Assembly (NCBI RefSeq): GCF_000331105.1
Contig: NC_020054.1
Location: 1,663,698 to 1,727,697 of the forward strand
Origin: Fibrella aestuarina BUZ 2
GTDB taxonomy: Bacteria; Bacteroidota; Bacteroidia; Cytophagales; Spirosomataceae
Direction: 5' to 3'
DNA length: 64,000 bases
Shown here: piece after piece, positions 24,308 through 33,690 of the stretch
Numbering within the stretch: the first letter of the stretch is position 1
Layout of the letters: each line of letters starts with the position of its first letter
Notes under the pieces: generated by a model
Database searches by the model: none
The model's input: only the letters and a program-made list of their open reading frames with translations
Told to the model about the DNA's origin: nothing
Made by a program: the position numbers and the translations under genes

Positions 24308-24685
24308 ATGGAATCACTGGCGATCGTCTATGCCTGCGGGGTGCACAGCCTGGGTCTAGCGCTGTTTCATGCGGCGTTCTGGCGTATTTTCCGGTGGCGA
24401 CACGATCTGCAAACAAGCAGCCTACCGACGCGAGCTATTATTCAGATCGCCAATTTGCGGCTGATCCATGTGTTTCTGCTGGCAGCGGTACTGTGCTTTG
24501 GTTTTCCTGATGAGTTACTCCAGACTAATCTGGGTCGGACGTATATAATAGGCATGGCCCTTTTCTGGCTGGGGCGAACCATTGAACAATTTATTTTTCT
24601 ACCATACAACCGGTTCTTTGTGCACCTGCTGACTGCCGTATTTCTGCTGGGGGCGGTGTTGTTTGCGCTACCGGTGCTGCTTTGA
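24308..24685 (+). CDS. Small integral membrane protein
   Basis: A 125-aa protein with four predicted transmembrane helices (about residues 5-27, 50-68, 78-98 and 104-125). Charged loops are short, with the pattern FWRIFRWRHDL and PTRAIIQIANLRLIHV. I do not recognise the family. It starts 14 bases after the dipeptidase stop and is followed after 33 bases by another small membrane protein, so the three may be one transcript. Confidence 0.6.
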   Translation: MESLAIVYACGVHSLGLALFHAAFWRIFRWRHDLQTSSLPTRAIIQIANLRLIHVFLLAAVLCFGFPDELLQTNLGRTYIIGMALFWLGRTIEQFIFLPYNRFFVHLLTAVFLLGAVLFALPVLL

Positions 24686-24717
24686 CGATTGCCTGAACCC
24701 AAAATCTGTTTCGTACC

Positions 24718-25149
24718 ATGACCGCCGATTCTGTTTTTCAACTGGCCAACACGCTGGTGCTGCCCCAGTGGCTGTTGATGATTGTGGCGCCGCGCTGGCG
24801 CGTAACCCGCTGGCTCATGCAGTCGTATCTGATTCCGGTTTGTCTGGCAGTCATCTACGTCAGCTATCTGTTCAGTGGTGGCCCGGTCGATTTTGCCGCG
24901 TTTGGGTCGCTGTCGGGCATCAAACACCTGTTTGCCACCGGGGGCGACGGCGTGATGCTGGCGGGTTGGGTGCACTACCTGGCGTTCGATCTGGTGGCGG
25001 GCACGGTAATCGTGCGGGACGCGCAGGAAAAGGCGATTCCCCACGGGTACGTTGTTGTGCCGCTGCTTGGCTGCTTCATGCTCGGGCCGGTTGGGCTGCT
25101 GTTGTATTGGCTCATTCGCACCATACGTACTCGGACGCTATCGGCTTAG
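24718..25149 (+). CDS. ABA4-like (DUF4281) membrane protein
   Basis: A 143-aa protein with four hydrophobic spans. It carries the words of the ABA4-like/DUF4281 family: FQLANTLVLPQWLLMIVAPRW at the start, the conserved GWVHYLAFDLVAG, and PLLGCFMLGPVGLLLYWLIR near the end. In plants ABA4 is required for neoxanthin formation; in bacteria the role is not established, so carotenoid metabolism is only a hint. It follows another small membrane protein on the same strand. Confidence 0.78.
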   Translation: MTADSVFQLANTLVLPQWLLMIVAPRWRVTRWLMQSYLIPVCLAVIYVSYLFSGGPVDFAAFGSLSGIKHLFATGGDGVMLAGWVHYLAFDLVAGTVIVRDAQEKAIPHGYVVVPLLGCFMLGPVGLLLYWLIRTIRTRTLSA

Positions 25150-25261
25150 CCGGGTTTCGCGCATAGGCAGCGGTGATAAAACGGTTGCTTTTGTCTTTGG
25201 CAGGTTGAGCCGTCGGTGCTCGTTGCCGACAGCCGTTACTGACTAAGCGCCTGCTTTGCCC

Positions 25262-26584
25262 ATGAACCGCTCCGATTTTCTGAAAACGTCTGCGTTAGCC
25301 ACCGCAGGTACGTTGCTGTTGCCCCAGTCACCGGCCTCGGCTGTCCCGTTTATTTACCATCGGCCGCCGCAGAAATTCCGGGTGGCGCTCATCGGCTCCG
25401 GCTGGTGGGGCATGAATATCCTGCGCGCCGCCATGCAGTCGGGCGAGGTAACGGTGGTGGCGCTTTGCGACGTAGACAAGGCGCAGGTGCAACGGGCGCA
25501 GGCCGACGTAACCAAACTCAGCAACGAGCGGCCCAAGCTCTACGGTGATTTTCGGGAGCTGCTAAACGCCGAGAAACCCGACATCGCCATTGTGGCTACC
25601 CCCGATCACTGGCACCCGCTGATCGCCATCGCGGCCATGCAGACGGGCGCGCATGTGTATGTGGAGAAACCCATCAGCCACACCATCAATGAAGGCAAGG
25701 CGATGGTGCGGGCGGCGCGGGCTACGGGCAAGGTTTGCCAGGTAGGTACGCACCGGCGCATCTCGCCCCACAACGTGTCAGGTATGGACTTTCTGCGGTC
25801 GGGGAAGGCCGGGAAGATCGGGATGGTGCGGGCCTTTGTGAGCTACGGCGGAAACGAAGGCAAGGTTACGCCCGACGCCGAGCCGCCCCGCGATCTCGAC
25901 TGGGATATGTGGTGTGGGCCGGCGCCGCTCCGGGCCTATAACCCGACGATTCACCCGCGGGGCTTCCGGCAGTATCTCGACTATGCCAACGGACAACTCG
26001 GCGACTGGGGCATTCACTGGCTCGACCAGGTTTTGTGGTGGACCGACGAAAAAGCGCCGCGCAAGGTATACTCGACCGGCGGCCGGGCTATCCGACGCGA
26101 TCAGACTGACGCGCCCGATCATCAGGTGGCGACGTATGAGTTTGAAGGGTTCACGGCTATCTGGGAGCATCGCCTGTTTGCGGGGAATAACGCCGAGAAA
26201 ACAATGCCCAATCAGGCGGTGGGTTGCTATTTCTACGGCACCGAAGGCACATTTCACATGGGCTGGCTCGATGGCTGGACGTTTTACCCCGTCGATCCGA
26301 AAAAGCCGACGATTCATCAGGACGCCCAACTCGACAAACCCGACGACCAGAACATCGCCGGGCTCTGGACCAACTTCACCGACTCGATCCGGAACAACCG
26401 CACGCCGGTCTGTGACATCGAAATCGGGCAGCGATCGACCAACATGGCGCTGCTGGGTATGTTGTCCATGAAACTGGGCCGGAGTGTGGCCTGGGATCAG
26501 ACGACGCAGACGATTCTCAACGACCCCGAAGCCAACGCGCTGCTGAGCCGGCCCTACCGGGGCAGCTGGCAATACCCGACCTAG
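25262..26584 (+). CDS. Gfo/Idh/MocA-family oxidoreductase, exported
   Basis: A 440-aa NAD(P)-dependent oxidoreductase and the second member in the window. The leader NRSDFLKTSALATAGTLLLP is a signal peptide lacking the full twin-arginine. The Rossmann motif ALIGSGWWGMNILRAAM follows at about residue 40, then ALCDVDKAQVQRA, IVATPDHWHPLIAIAAM and YVEKPISHTINEGKAM (the EKP box with the catalytic Lys). LDYANGQLGDWGIHWLDQVLWW is the C-terminal substrate region. The conserved TPDHWH motif is shared with 9830-11203 but the proteins are clearly diverged. It starts about 110 bp after the ABA4-like gene, with no clear functional link. Confidence 0.9.
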   Translation: MNRSDFLKTSALATAGTLLLPQSPASAVPFIYHRPPQKFRVALIGSGWWGMNILRAAMQSGEVTVVALCDVDKAQVQRAQADVTKLSNERPKLYGDFRELLNAEKPDIAIVATPDHWHPLIAIAAMQTGAHVYVEKPISHTINEGKAMVRAARATGKVCQVGTHRRISPHNVSGMDFLRSGKAGKIGMVRAFVSYGGNEGKVTPDAEPPRDLDWDMWCGPAPLRAYNPTIHPRGFRQYLDYANGQLGDWGIHWLDQVLWWTDEKAPRKVYSTGGRAIRRDQTDAPDHQVATYEFEGFTAIWEHRLFAGNNAEKTMPNQAVGCYFYGTEGTFHMGWLDGWTFYPVDPKKPTIHQDAQLDKPDDQNIAGLWTNFTDSIRNNRTPVCDIEIGQRSTNMALLGMLSMKLGRSVAWDQTTQTILNDPEANALLSRPYRGSWQYPT

Positions 26585-26668
26585 CGGTAAGCAACGTACC
26601 TGTGGCGAACGCGCGGACGACTACGCACCAGTCTGCTACCGATACGTTGGTATCGGCTAGGTGCGGCG

Positions 26669-26701
26669 TTGTAAAAATGCCTAACTTACCATGTATATTT
26701 G
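26669..26701 (+). promoter_or_regulatory. Bacteroidota-type promoter of the metal-efflux locus
   Basis: A -33 TTG at 26669-26671 and an exact -7 word TATATTTG at 26694-26701, 22 bases apart. The box ends 60 bases before the ATG at 26761, leaving a 5' leader of about 55 bases. It should drive the His-rich gene and probably the RND genes behind it. Confidence 0.6.
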
Positions 26702-26760
26702 CAACACTTGTTGGCCGTACCCGCTATTGGGAGGCAACGAGTCAGGTACGTTCCGAAACG

Positions 26761-27150
26761 ATGAAATCCGTTGTCGCTCTTTTTCTGGTTCAGCTTATGC
26801 TCGGAAGCAGTCTGCTTCCCGGCTTCGGCATTGACCAGTCGGCCCGCTGGGCAGAGCTGATTCATCATTACCAGCACCACCGGGTCGAAGACACGTCGCT
26901 GGGTTTCGTCGATTTTCTGCTGATGCACTACGATACCAGTTCGGAGCATCAGAAACACCCCAATCATTGCCATCATAACCTGCCCTCGGCGGGCCATTTT
27001 GTATCGGTACCGACCCCCAGCCCCCTGCGGCTGGACGCCGAACCCCCGGCGGTGTCGTTGATCCGCGTAGCCAGGGCTACTTTTTTCCGGAAGGCTGATT
27101 TGTATGCCTTCGCCGCGATTCGTTCGCTCATCAATCCTCCCCGACGGTAG
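26761..27150 (+). CDS. His-rich exported protein ahead of the metal-efflux genes
   Basis: A 129-aa protein, start chosen at the ATG that begins the signal peptide (MKSVVALFLVQLMLGSSLLPG). The mature part is rich in His: LIHHYQHHRVED and HQKHPNHCHHN. The rest is unlike any family I know. It lies 126 bases upstream of the CzcA-CzcC fusion, on the same strand, behind a clear promoter. A periplasmic metal-binding or delivery role is inference from the His clusters and this position. Reading frame extends upstream but without a plausible leader. Confidence 0.65.
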   Translation: MKSVVALFLVQLMLGSSLLPGFGIDQSARWAELIHHYQHHRVEDTSLGFVDFLLMHYDTSSEHQKHPNHCHHNLPSAGHFVSVPTPSPLRLDAEPPAVSLIRVARATFFRKADLYAFAAIRSLINPPRR

Positions 27151-27195
27151 ACGGTTGCTTCGCGTCAGTGCGCCTTGCTTTCATTCGCTTTGCGG

Positions 27196-27251
27196 TCATT
27201 CATGGTCATTCGTTGCGTCGGCAATGGTTGGCGCCCAATGACTATGAATGA
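27196..27251. repeat. 15-bp inverted repeat before czcA
   Basis: TCATTCATGGTCATT (27196-27210) matches the complement of AATGACTATGAATGA (27237-27251) at 14 of 15 bases, with a 26-base loop. It lies between the His-rich gene and the fused pump gene, so it could attenuate or stabilise the polycistronic mRNA. Confidence 0.5.
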
Positions 27252-27275
27252 CGCGTAGCTCAATCCTATCCGTTC

Positions 27276-30200
27276 ATGCTGAATGCCATTATCCGGTTCT
27301 CTATCCAGAACAAACTCATTATTGGCCTGCTCACGCTGGGGCTGATCCTGTGGGGCGGCTGGTCGGCTACCCAATTGCCGATCGACGCCGTCCCCGACAT
27401 TACCAACAACCAGGTGCAGGTGATCACGAGCAGCCCGTCGCTGGCGGCCGAAGACATCGAACGCCTTGTCACGTTTCCGATCGAGGTCAGCCTGTCCAAT
27501 ATTCCGGACATTACCGAACTGCGCTCCTTTTCGCGCTTCGGCCTGTCGATCGTCACGGTGGTATTCACCGATGCCACCGACGTGTACTGGGCGAGGCAGC
27601 AGATTGCCGAACGCCTGCAAACCGTGACGGGGCAGATTCCGCCCGGCGTGGGTACGCCCGTGATGGCCCCCGTGACCACGGGCCTGGGCGAGATTTTCCA
27701 GTATACGGTGGTGCCCCGGAAAGGCTACGAAAACCGCTATACCCTCAGCGACCTGCGGACCATTCAGGACTGGACGATCCGGCGGGGGCTGCTGGGTACG
27801 CCGGGGGTAGCCGAGGTGAGCGGGTTTGGCGGGCAGTTGAAGCAATATGAAATCGCGATCGACCCCGACCGGCTCCGTAGCGCCAACATCACCATTGCCG
27901 ACCTGTTTCGGGCGCTGGAGCAGAATAACCAGAACACGGGTGGGGCGTACATCGACAAAAAGCCCAACGCCTATTTCATCCGGTCGGAGGGCCTGATTGG
28001 TAACCCCGATGATATTGCCAACATCGTCGTGCAGCTGGGTCATTCGTCGGGTAGCGACCTGGGCACGCCGGTGCGCGTGCGCGACATCGCCACGGTGCAG
28101 GTCGGTTCGGCGGTGCGTTACGGGGCCGTGACGCGCAACGGCGATGGCGAAACGGTGGGGGGCGTGGTCATGATGATCAAAGGCGAGAACTCGTCCGCGG
28201 TGATCAAACGGGTAAAGGCTAATATCGCCGAGATCCAGAAAACCCTGCCGGAGGGTGTTGACATCATCCCGTTTCTGGACCGCACCAAGATGGTCAACAG
28301 CGCCATCGGGACGGTAGAGAAAAACCTGATGGAAGGGGCGCTGATCGTCATTTTCGTGCTGGTGCTGCTGCTGGGTAACGTGCGGGCGGGCTTGGTGGTG
28401 GCGTCGGTGATTCCGCTGGCGCTGCTGTTTGCCGTTTCCATGATGAACCTCTTCGGCGTGTCGGGCAATTTGATGAGCCTTGGTGCCATCGACTTCGGCC
28501 TAATCGTCGACGGCGCCGTGATCATCGTTGAAGCCACGCTGCACCATATTGTGCTTCGCGCCGGGAGTGCCTTCGGCGCCGGGGTAGCAGGGGCGGGCAA
28601 GGATGGACTAATGGACAAGACAACCCCTGCCATCCCAGCTATCCCTGCCCGCTTTACGCAGGCGCAGATGGACGAGGAGGTATTTGGGGCGGCGAGCCGG
28701 ATCCGGTCGTCGGCGGCGTTTGGCGAGATCATCATCCTGATCGTGTACCTGCCGATTCTGGCCTTGTCGGGCATTGAAGGGAAGATGTTCCGGCCGATGG
28801 CCCTGACGGTGGCCTTCGCCATTCTGGGGGCGTTTATTCTGTCGCTGACCTACGTACCCATGATTTCGGCGCTTTTCCTGAGCAAGAAAACCGAGTACAA
28901 GACCTCCTTCTCCGACAAGCTGATGGGCCGGATTTTCCGGGTTTACGAACCGGTGCTGCTGTGGTCGCTGCGGAACCGGGCGCTGGTGCTGGGTACGTCG
29001 GTGGCGCTGCTGGTGGTAGCCATCTTTACCTTCACACGCATGGGGGGCGAGTTTATCCCGCAACTCGATGAGGGCGATTTCGCCGTCGACACGCGCACGC
29101 TGGTGGGCAGTTCGTTGAGCGAAACGGTCGATGCTACGCTGAAAGGTGAGCGCATTTTGCTAAAACAGTTTCCCGAGGTGGAGCAGGTGGTGGCCAAGAT
29201 CGGCTCCGGCGAAGTACCCACTGACCCCATGCCCATCGAAGCAGCCGATATGATGGTGGTGCTGAAACCCAAAGACCAGTGGACGTCGGCCACCACGCGC
29301 GACGAACTGGCCGAAAAAATGGCGGAGGCGCTCTCGGTCGTGCCGGGGGTGACGTTTGGCTTCCAGCAGCCCGTACAGATGCGGTTCAACGAGCTGATGA
29401 CCGGAGCCCGGCAGGATGTGGCCCTGAAAATTTACGGCGAAGACCTCAATCAGCTGGAACGGCTGGCCGGCGAGGTGGGGCGGCTGATCCAGAAAATCGA
29501 CGGGGCGGCGGATCTGTACGTCGAGCAGGTAGCGGGGCTGGCCCAGATTCTGATTAAACTCGACCGCAACGCCATTGCCCATTACGGCCTCAACGTGTCG
29601 GATGTCAACCAGGCCATTAACACGGCGTTTGCGGGGCAGTCGGCGGGGTCGGTGTTTGAGGGGGAAAAGCGCTTCGATCTGGTGCTGCGGCTCGCCGAAA
29701 CCAAACGGCAGAGCGTCGACGACATCCGGAACCTGTACGTAGCGACCCCCGCGGGCGAGCAGCTGCCACTGAGCCAGATTGCCGACGTACGGATTGTGCA
29801 GGCCCCCAACCAGATTCAGCGGGATCAGACCAAACGGCGCATCACGCTCGGGTTCAACGTGCGCGGCCGTGACGTGGAGAGCATCGTGGCTGACCTGCAA
29901 CAGCAGGTGAACCAGCGGGTCAAGCTGCCCGCCGGCTACTCGATCACCTACGGCGGTACATTTCAGAACCTGATCGAAGCCAAGCAGCGGCTTGGCGTGG
30001 CGGTGCCGCTGGCACTGGCGCTCATCTTCGCCCTGCTCTTTTTTACGTTCAACTCCATCCGCCAGAGCCTGATGATCTTCATGGCGATTCCGCTGGCAGC
30101 CATCGGTGGGGTGTTTGCCCTCCTGCTGCGCGATATGCCGTTCAGCATTTCGGCGGGGGTAGGGTTCATTGCGCTTTTTGGCGTGGCCGTGCTGAACGGG

Positions 30201-31769
30201 ATTGTGTTGTTGGCCGAATTTAACCACCTGCGGCAGGAGCAGGGCCTTACTGATATGAAAGAGATTATCCGGCAAGGGGCCGAAACGCGCTTGCGCCCCG
30301 TGATTATGACGGCCCTGGTGGCTTCGTTTGGGTTTATTCCGATGGCCCTGTCCAATTCGGCGGGGGCTGAAGTACAAAAGCCGCTGGCTACGGTCGTGAT
30401 TGGCGGCCTGCTGACGGCTACCTTGCTGACGTTGATCGTGTTGCCCATTCTGTATTCCATTTTCGAACGAAAATCATTGGCCAAAGAAGCCGCTGGGCGC
30501 CCGGTGAACCCGCCAAAAAGCAACGTACCGGCGGCGCTGACGGGCCTGCTGTTGCTGCTGGGTACGTTGCCCGCCATCGGCCAGACGCCACAACTGCTCT
30601 CCCTGGAGCAGGCGCTGCAACAGGCCAACACCCGAAACCCGCAGATTCAGCTGGGTACGTTGGGCATCACGCAGCAACAGGCACTGCGCCGCACGGCCTA
30701 CGATGCCGGGCGGCTTTCGGCTACGGCGCTGTTGGGCCAGTACAACAGCCGCCGGTTCGACAATAACCTGACCGTCACGCACACGATTCCGAACCCCACG
30801 CTGGTGCGCCGCCTGGCCGACCTGAACGATCGCTCCGTCACGGCGCGGGAAGCCAGTCTGGCTGTCACCCAGCATCAGATCCGGTATGAGGTGAAGTCGA
30901 CCTTCTATGAACTCGATTACCTGCATCAGCGGCGGCGGCTGTTTCGGCAGCAGGATACGCTCCTGGCCGAATTTGTGCAGGCGGCGAGCATCCGGTTCAA
31001 AACCGGCGAAACGGGTAGTCTCGAAAAAGCAACGGCCGAGAGTCAGCTCGCCGATCAGCGGGTGCGGCTGGCCCAACTCGACGCCGACCTGACCGGCGCC
31101 CGCACGCGCCTGAAAACGCTGCTCAACAAGCCCGATGCCTTCGAGGTGGCCGATCAGCCCCTGCCCAAGCTGACCCTGCCGGTGGCCCTCGATAGCCTGC
31201 AAAGCACGCAGGCGGGGCAGCATCCGCAACTTCGGCAGTTGCAGCAGCAGATTCAGGTGGCCGAGCAAACCCGACTGGTCGAGCAGGCGCGACTCCGGCC
31301 CGACTTTCTGGTGGGGCTGTTTTCGCAGACGCTCATCGGCAACCAGCTGATCGACGGGCAGGAACTGTATTTCGGGCCGGGGGCGCGGTTCTGGGGTGGG
31401 CAAATCGGGGTGACTTTCCCGCTGCTGGGCAATGCCCAAAAGGCCCGCGTCGAAGCGGCCCGGGTGAGCGAGCAGGTAGCCCAAACGGAATTGCAGGCGG
31501 GGCAATTTGCGCTGACTCAGCAAGTACAGCAGGCTATCAGCCAGTACAATCAGTACCGGTCGGCGTTGGCCTATTACGAGCAAAATGGCCTCACGCAGGC
31601 GCAACTCATTCAGACCAACGCGCGCCGGTCGTTTCGGGCGGGCGATATCGGGTACGTCGAGTTTTCGCTGGCGTTGCAACAGGCGCTCACCATCCGCTCG
31701 TCGTACCTCGACATTCTGAATCAGTACAATCAGTCGGTGCTGTACATCAACTACTTACTTGGGTATTGA
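27276..31769 (+). CDS. CzcA-type heavy-metal RND efflux pump fused to a TolC/CzcC-like outer-membrane channel
   Basis: A 1497-aa fusion. Residues 1 to about 1060 form a complete CusA/CzcA inner-membrane pump: first helix RFSIQNKLIIGLLTLGLILW, the periplasmic word LPIDAVPDITNNQVQV, GLIVDGAVIIVEA with the proton-relay Asp, and the last helices ending in LLTLIVLPILYSIFERKS. A linker then contains a signal-like hydrophobic stretch (ALTGLLLLLGTLPAIGQT). Residues about 1100-1497 are a TolC-family channel with paired repeats (LSLEQALQQANTRNPQIQ; QLRQLQQQIQVAEQ; final LDILNQYNQSVLYINYLLGY). The hydrophobic stretch may be cleaved or act as an extra helix. An extra 25-residue Ala/Gly/Pro segment after EATLHHIVLR is unusual. 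The pump exports divalent cations such as Co, Zn, Cd or Cu/Ag; which is not visible. Confidence 0.92.
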   Translation: MLNAIIRFSIQNKLIIGLLTLGLILWGGWSATQLPIDAVPDITNNQVQVITSSPSLAAEDIERLVTFPIEVSLSNIPDITELRSFSRFGLSIVTVVFTDATDVYWARQQIAERLQTVTGQIPPGVGTPVMAPVTTGLGEIFQYTVVPRKGYENRYTLSDLRTIQDWTIRRGLLGTPGVAEVSGFGGQLKQYEIAIDPDRLRSANITIADLFRALEQNNQNTGGAYIDKKPNAYFIRSEGLIGNPDDIANIVVQLGHSSGSDLGTPVRVRDIATVQVGSAVRYGAVTRNGDGETVGGVVMMIKGENSSAVIKRVKANIAEIQKTLPEGVDIIPFLDRTKMVNSAIGTVEKNLMEGALIVIFVLVLLLGNVRAGLVVASVIPLALLFAVSMMNLFGVSGNLMSLGAIDFGLIVDGAVIIVEATLHHIVLRAGSAFGAGVAGAGKDGLMDKTTPAIPAIPARFTQAQMDEEVFGAASRIRSSAAFGEIIILIVYLPILALSGIEGKMFRPMALTVAFAILGAFILSLTYVPMISALFLSKKTEYKTSFSDKLMGRIFRVYEPVLLWSLRNRALVLGTSVALLVVAIFTFTRMGGEFIPQLDEGDFAVDTRTLVGSSLSETVDATLKGERILLKQFPEVEQVVAKIGSGEVPTDPMPIEAADMMVVLKPKDQWTSATTRDELAEKMAEALSVVPGVTFGFQQPVQMRFNELMTGARQDVALKIYGEDLNQLERLAGEVGRLIQKIDGAADLYVEQVAGLAQILIKLDRNAIAHYGLNVSDVNQAINTAFAGQSAGSVFEGEKRFDLVLRLAETKRQSVDDIRNLYVATPAGEQLPLSQIADVRIVQAPNQIQRDQTKRRITLGFNVRGRDVESIVADLQQQVNQRVKLPAGYSITYGGTFQNLIEAKQRLGVAVPLALALIFALLFFTFNSIRQSLMIFMAIPLAAIGGVFALLLRDMPFSISAGVGFIALFGVAVLNGIVLLAEFNHLRQEQGLTDMKEIIRQGAETRLRPVIMTALVASFGFIPMALSNSAGAEVQKPLATVVIGGLLTATLLTLIVLPILYSIFERKSLAKEAAGRPVNPPKSNVPAALTGLLLLLGTLPAIGQTPQLLSLEQALQQANTRNPQIQLGTLGITQQQALRRTAYDAGRLSATALLGQYNSRRFDNNLTVTHTIPNPTLVRRLADLNDRSVTAREASLAVTQHQIRYEVKSTFYELDYLHQRRRLFRQQDTLLAEFVQAASIRFKTGETGSLEKATAESQLADQRVRLAQLDADLTGARTRLKTLLNKPDAFEVADQPLPKLTLPVALDSLQSTQAGQHPQLRQLQQQIQVAEQTRLVEQARLRPDFLVGLFSQTLIGNQLIDGQELYFGPGARFWGGQIGVTFPLLGNAQKARVEAARVSEQVAQTELQAGQFALTQQVQQAISQYNQYRSALAYYEQNGLTQAQLIQTNARRSFRAGDIGYVEFSLALQQALTIRSSYLDILNQYNQSVLYINYLLGY

Positions 31770-31823
31770 TAAACGGTTCGTTCAGTACATACTGCCACCA
31801 CACACGTTATTTCTTCTGAAACT

Positions 31824-33032
31824 ATGACTGCTTTTCGTGCCCTGACTACCGCCTGTCGGCTTGGGCTGATGATCTATTTACTGACCGCCTGTGGTTCCGA
31901 GAAAACACGGAATGGTCCCGAACTGGCCGCGGCGGCCACCGACTCCTCGGCAAAGGAGCCGACCGAAACCGGTGAGGTGCTGGTGTCGCTCACGCAGGCG
32001 CAATACAACATGGCGGGTATTCAGTTGGGGCAGCCAACGAGCCGGGCGCTGAGCACCGTGCTGAAAGCCAATGGGCAGATCGACGTACCGGCCTCCAACC
32101 TGGTGTCGGTGTCGGTACCGTTTGGCGGGTACATCCGCAAGATCGACCTTGAGCCGGGGCAACGGGTGCGCAAAGGGCAGACGCTGGTGGTCCTCGAAAA
32201 CCCCGACTACATTCAGTTGCAGCAGGAGTACCTCGACACCAAAGCCAAACTGGACTACGCCGACCTCGACTACGCCCGGCAGGAAGAACTGAGCCGCGAG
32301 AATGTGAGCGCGCTTAAAACCTTCCAGCAAACGCGCTCGAACCGGCAGAGCCTGCAGGCACAACTGGCCGCCGCCGCCCAACGACTGAGTATGCTGGGCA
32401 TTAGCCCCACGCAGCTAACCCCCGCCCGCCTGACGCGCACCGTCAGCGTACCCGCGCCGGCGTCGGGCTACATCACCAACGTACCTGTGAATACGGGGCG
32501 ATTCGTGAATCCGGCGGATGTGCTCGTGGAAATCACCAACGTCGAACACCTGCACGTTCGGCTCAATATCTTTGAGAAGGACATCAATCAGATCCGGCTG
32601 GGACAGGCTGTGCGGTTTGGCATGGGAGGCGACGCTGCCCCCGTGCACCGGGCCGATGTGTTTCTGATCGGGAAATCGCTCGCGCCCGACCGTACCATTC
32701 CCGTGCTGGCTCACCCCGACGAATTAAAGCCCGTTTTTATCCCCGGCGGGTACGTGTCGGCACAGATCGACGTGAAGACGCAGTCGGTCCCAACGCTGCC
32801 CGAAACGGCCGTCATTGGTTTTGGCGGCAAGTCGTACGTGTATGTGCTCGACCGGAAAGACGGGCAACCCACGGTGTATCAGTTTCGGCAGGTGGAAGTG
32901 CGCACGGGCGTCCGCGAAGCTGGGTACGTGGCCGTGTCATTGCCCGCTACGATTGATCCAGCCCGAACGCCGGTTGTGTTGGCGGGAGGCTATAGCTTAC
33001 TCAGCAAACTGAACAATAGCGAAGAGGAGTAA
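31824..33032 (+). CDS. RND efflux periplasmic adaptor lipoprotein (CzcB/CusB-like)
   Basis: A 402-aa membrane-fusion protein that joins the CzcA pump to its channel. The leader ends in LLTAC (lipobox). The lipoyl/barrel-sandwich halves are visible as VSVSVPFGGYIRKIDLEPGQRVRKGQTLVVLENP and VPAPASGYITNVPVNTGRFV, separated by a helical hairpin (QLQQEYLDTKAKLDYADLDYARQ). A beta-barrel (VRLNIFEKDINQIRLGQ) and membrane-proximal domain follow. No His-rich N-terminus or C-terminal YHS/NosL extension is seen. It starts 55 bases after the pump gene, so the three proteins of the exporter come from one transcript. Substrate is the same unknown metal. Confidence 0.92.
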   Translation: MTAFRALTTACRLGLMIYLLTACGSEKTRNGPELAAAATDSSAKEPTETGEVLVSLTQAQYNMAGIQLGQPTSRALSTVLKANGQIDVPASNLVSVSVPFGGYIRKIDLEPGQRVRKGQTLVVLENPDYIQLQQEYLDTKAKLDYADLDYARQEELSRENVSALKTFQQTRSNRQSLQAQLAAAAQRLSMLGISPTQLTPARLTRTVSVPAPASGYITNVPVNTGRFVNPADVLVEITNVEHLHVRLNIFEKDINQIRLGQAVRFGMGGDAAPVHRADVFLIGKSLAPDRTIPVLAHPDELKPVFIPGGYVSAQIDVKTQSVPTLPETAVIGFGGKSYVYVLDRKDGQPTVYQFRQVEVRTGVREAGYVAVSLPATIDPARTPVVLAGGYSLLSKLNNSEEE

Positions 33033-33266
33033 ACGGGTAGTACTACTTGGCAGTAGGTAAGCTTCATACGCGCGTTTGAGTTAGTCAAAGAGCACGTGAC
33101 CAAACGGGTACATACGAATACACCGAATAATATATTTTCAAGACGAATGTCAACCTGAACCGTTTTTTCGGCTAGTAAAATGGTAGATTTAGGTGATTTT
33201 TAATGGACTACTCATAGGTTATGTTACTCATATTTGCTATGATTGCATACCTAATTTGAGCGCCTA

Positions 33267-33566
33267 ATGAAATCATACGTAATTACTTATCATTACGGTC
33301 AGCAAACGCACCGCGCCTATGCCGCCTCGGTGGATGAGGCCAAGGCATACGCCGCCGAGCTGATCCAGCATAATCGGATTTTGCCCGAAGATGCCATGTC
33401 GATTGTCCAGTTGCCCGAGCAACGGGTCATTTACTACCGGCCCGACCATATCACGCTGCATAGTCTTTACGCGCAGACCTCGTTGGTGTATCGGTTCCTG
33501 GATCGCGCCAAATCGTTGATCGGCCGCACCCCGTCTGAAGCGTCGTTGCAGCAGGTAAGTGCCTAG
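33267..33566 (+). CDS. Hypothetical small protein
   Basis: A 99-aa soluble-looking protein of unknown family. It starts with a beta hairpin (KSYVITYHYGQQTHRAYAASV) and continues with two probable helices (VDEAKAYAAELIQHNRILPED; YAQTSLVYRFLDRAKSLI). No signal peptide, metal site or catalytic motif is apparent. It stands alone between the efflux operon and the NADH dehydrogenase gene, with about 235 bases ahead that hold no clear promoter beyond a one-mismatch -7 word at 33229-33236. Confidence 0.55.
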   Translation: MKSYVITYHYGQQTHRAYAASVDEAKAYAAELIQHNRILPEDAMSIVQLPEQRVIYYRPDHITLHSLYAQTSLVYRFLDRAKSLIGRTPSEASLQQVSA

Positions 33567-33690
33567 GCCATAAGCCGATTGGCTGCCGTGGCCGATACGA
33601 CTAAATCTGGTTACTGGTTCCCCCACTTTTTAAAACAAATACCCCATTGCATCAGTACATACAGGAGTACGTGCCTCAACGGAAACTGTT

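Noticed and set aside
29160..31679. Long minus-strand reading frames opposite the CzcA-CzcC gene
   Set aside because: They are GC-bias shadows in low-complexity antisense translation (Arg/His/Gln-rich), with no family motifs, over a clear pump gene.
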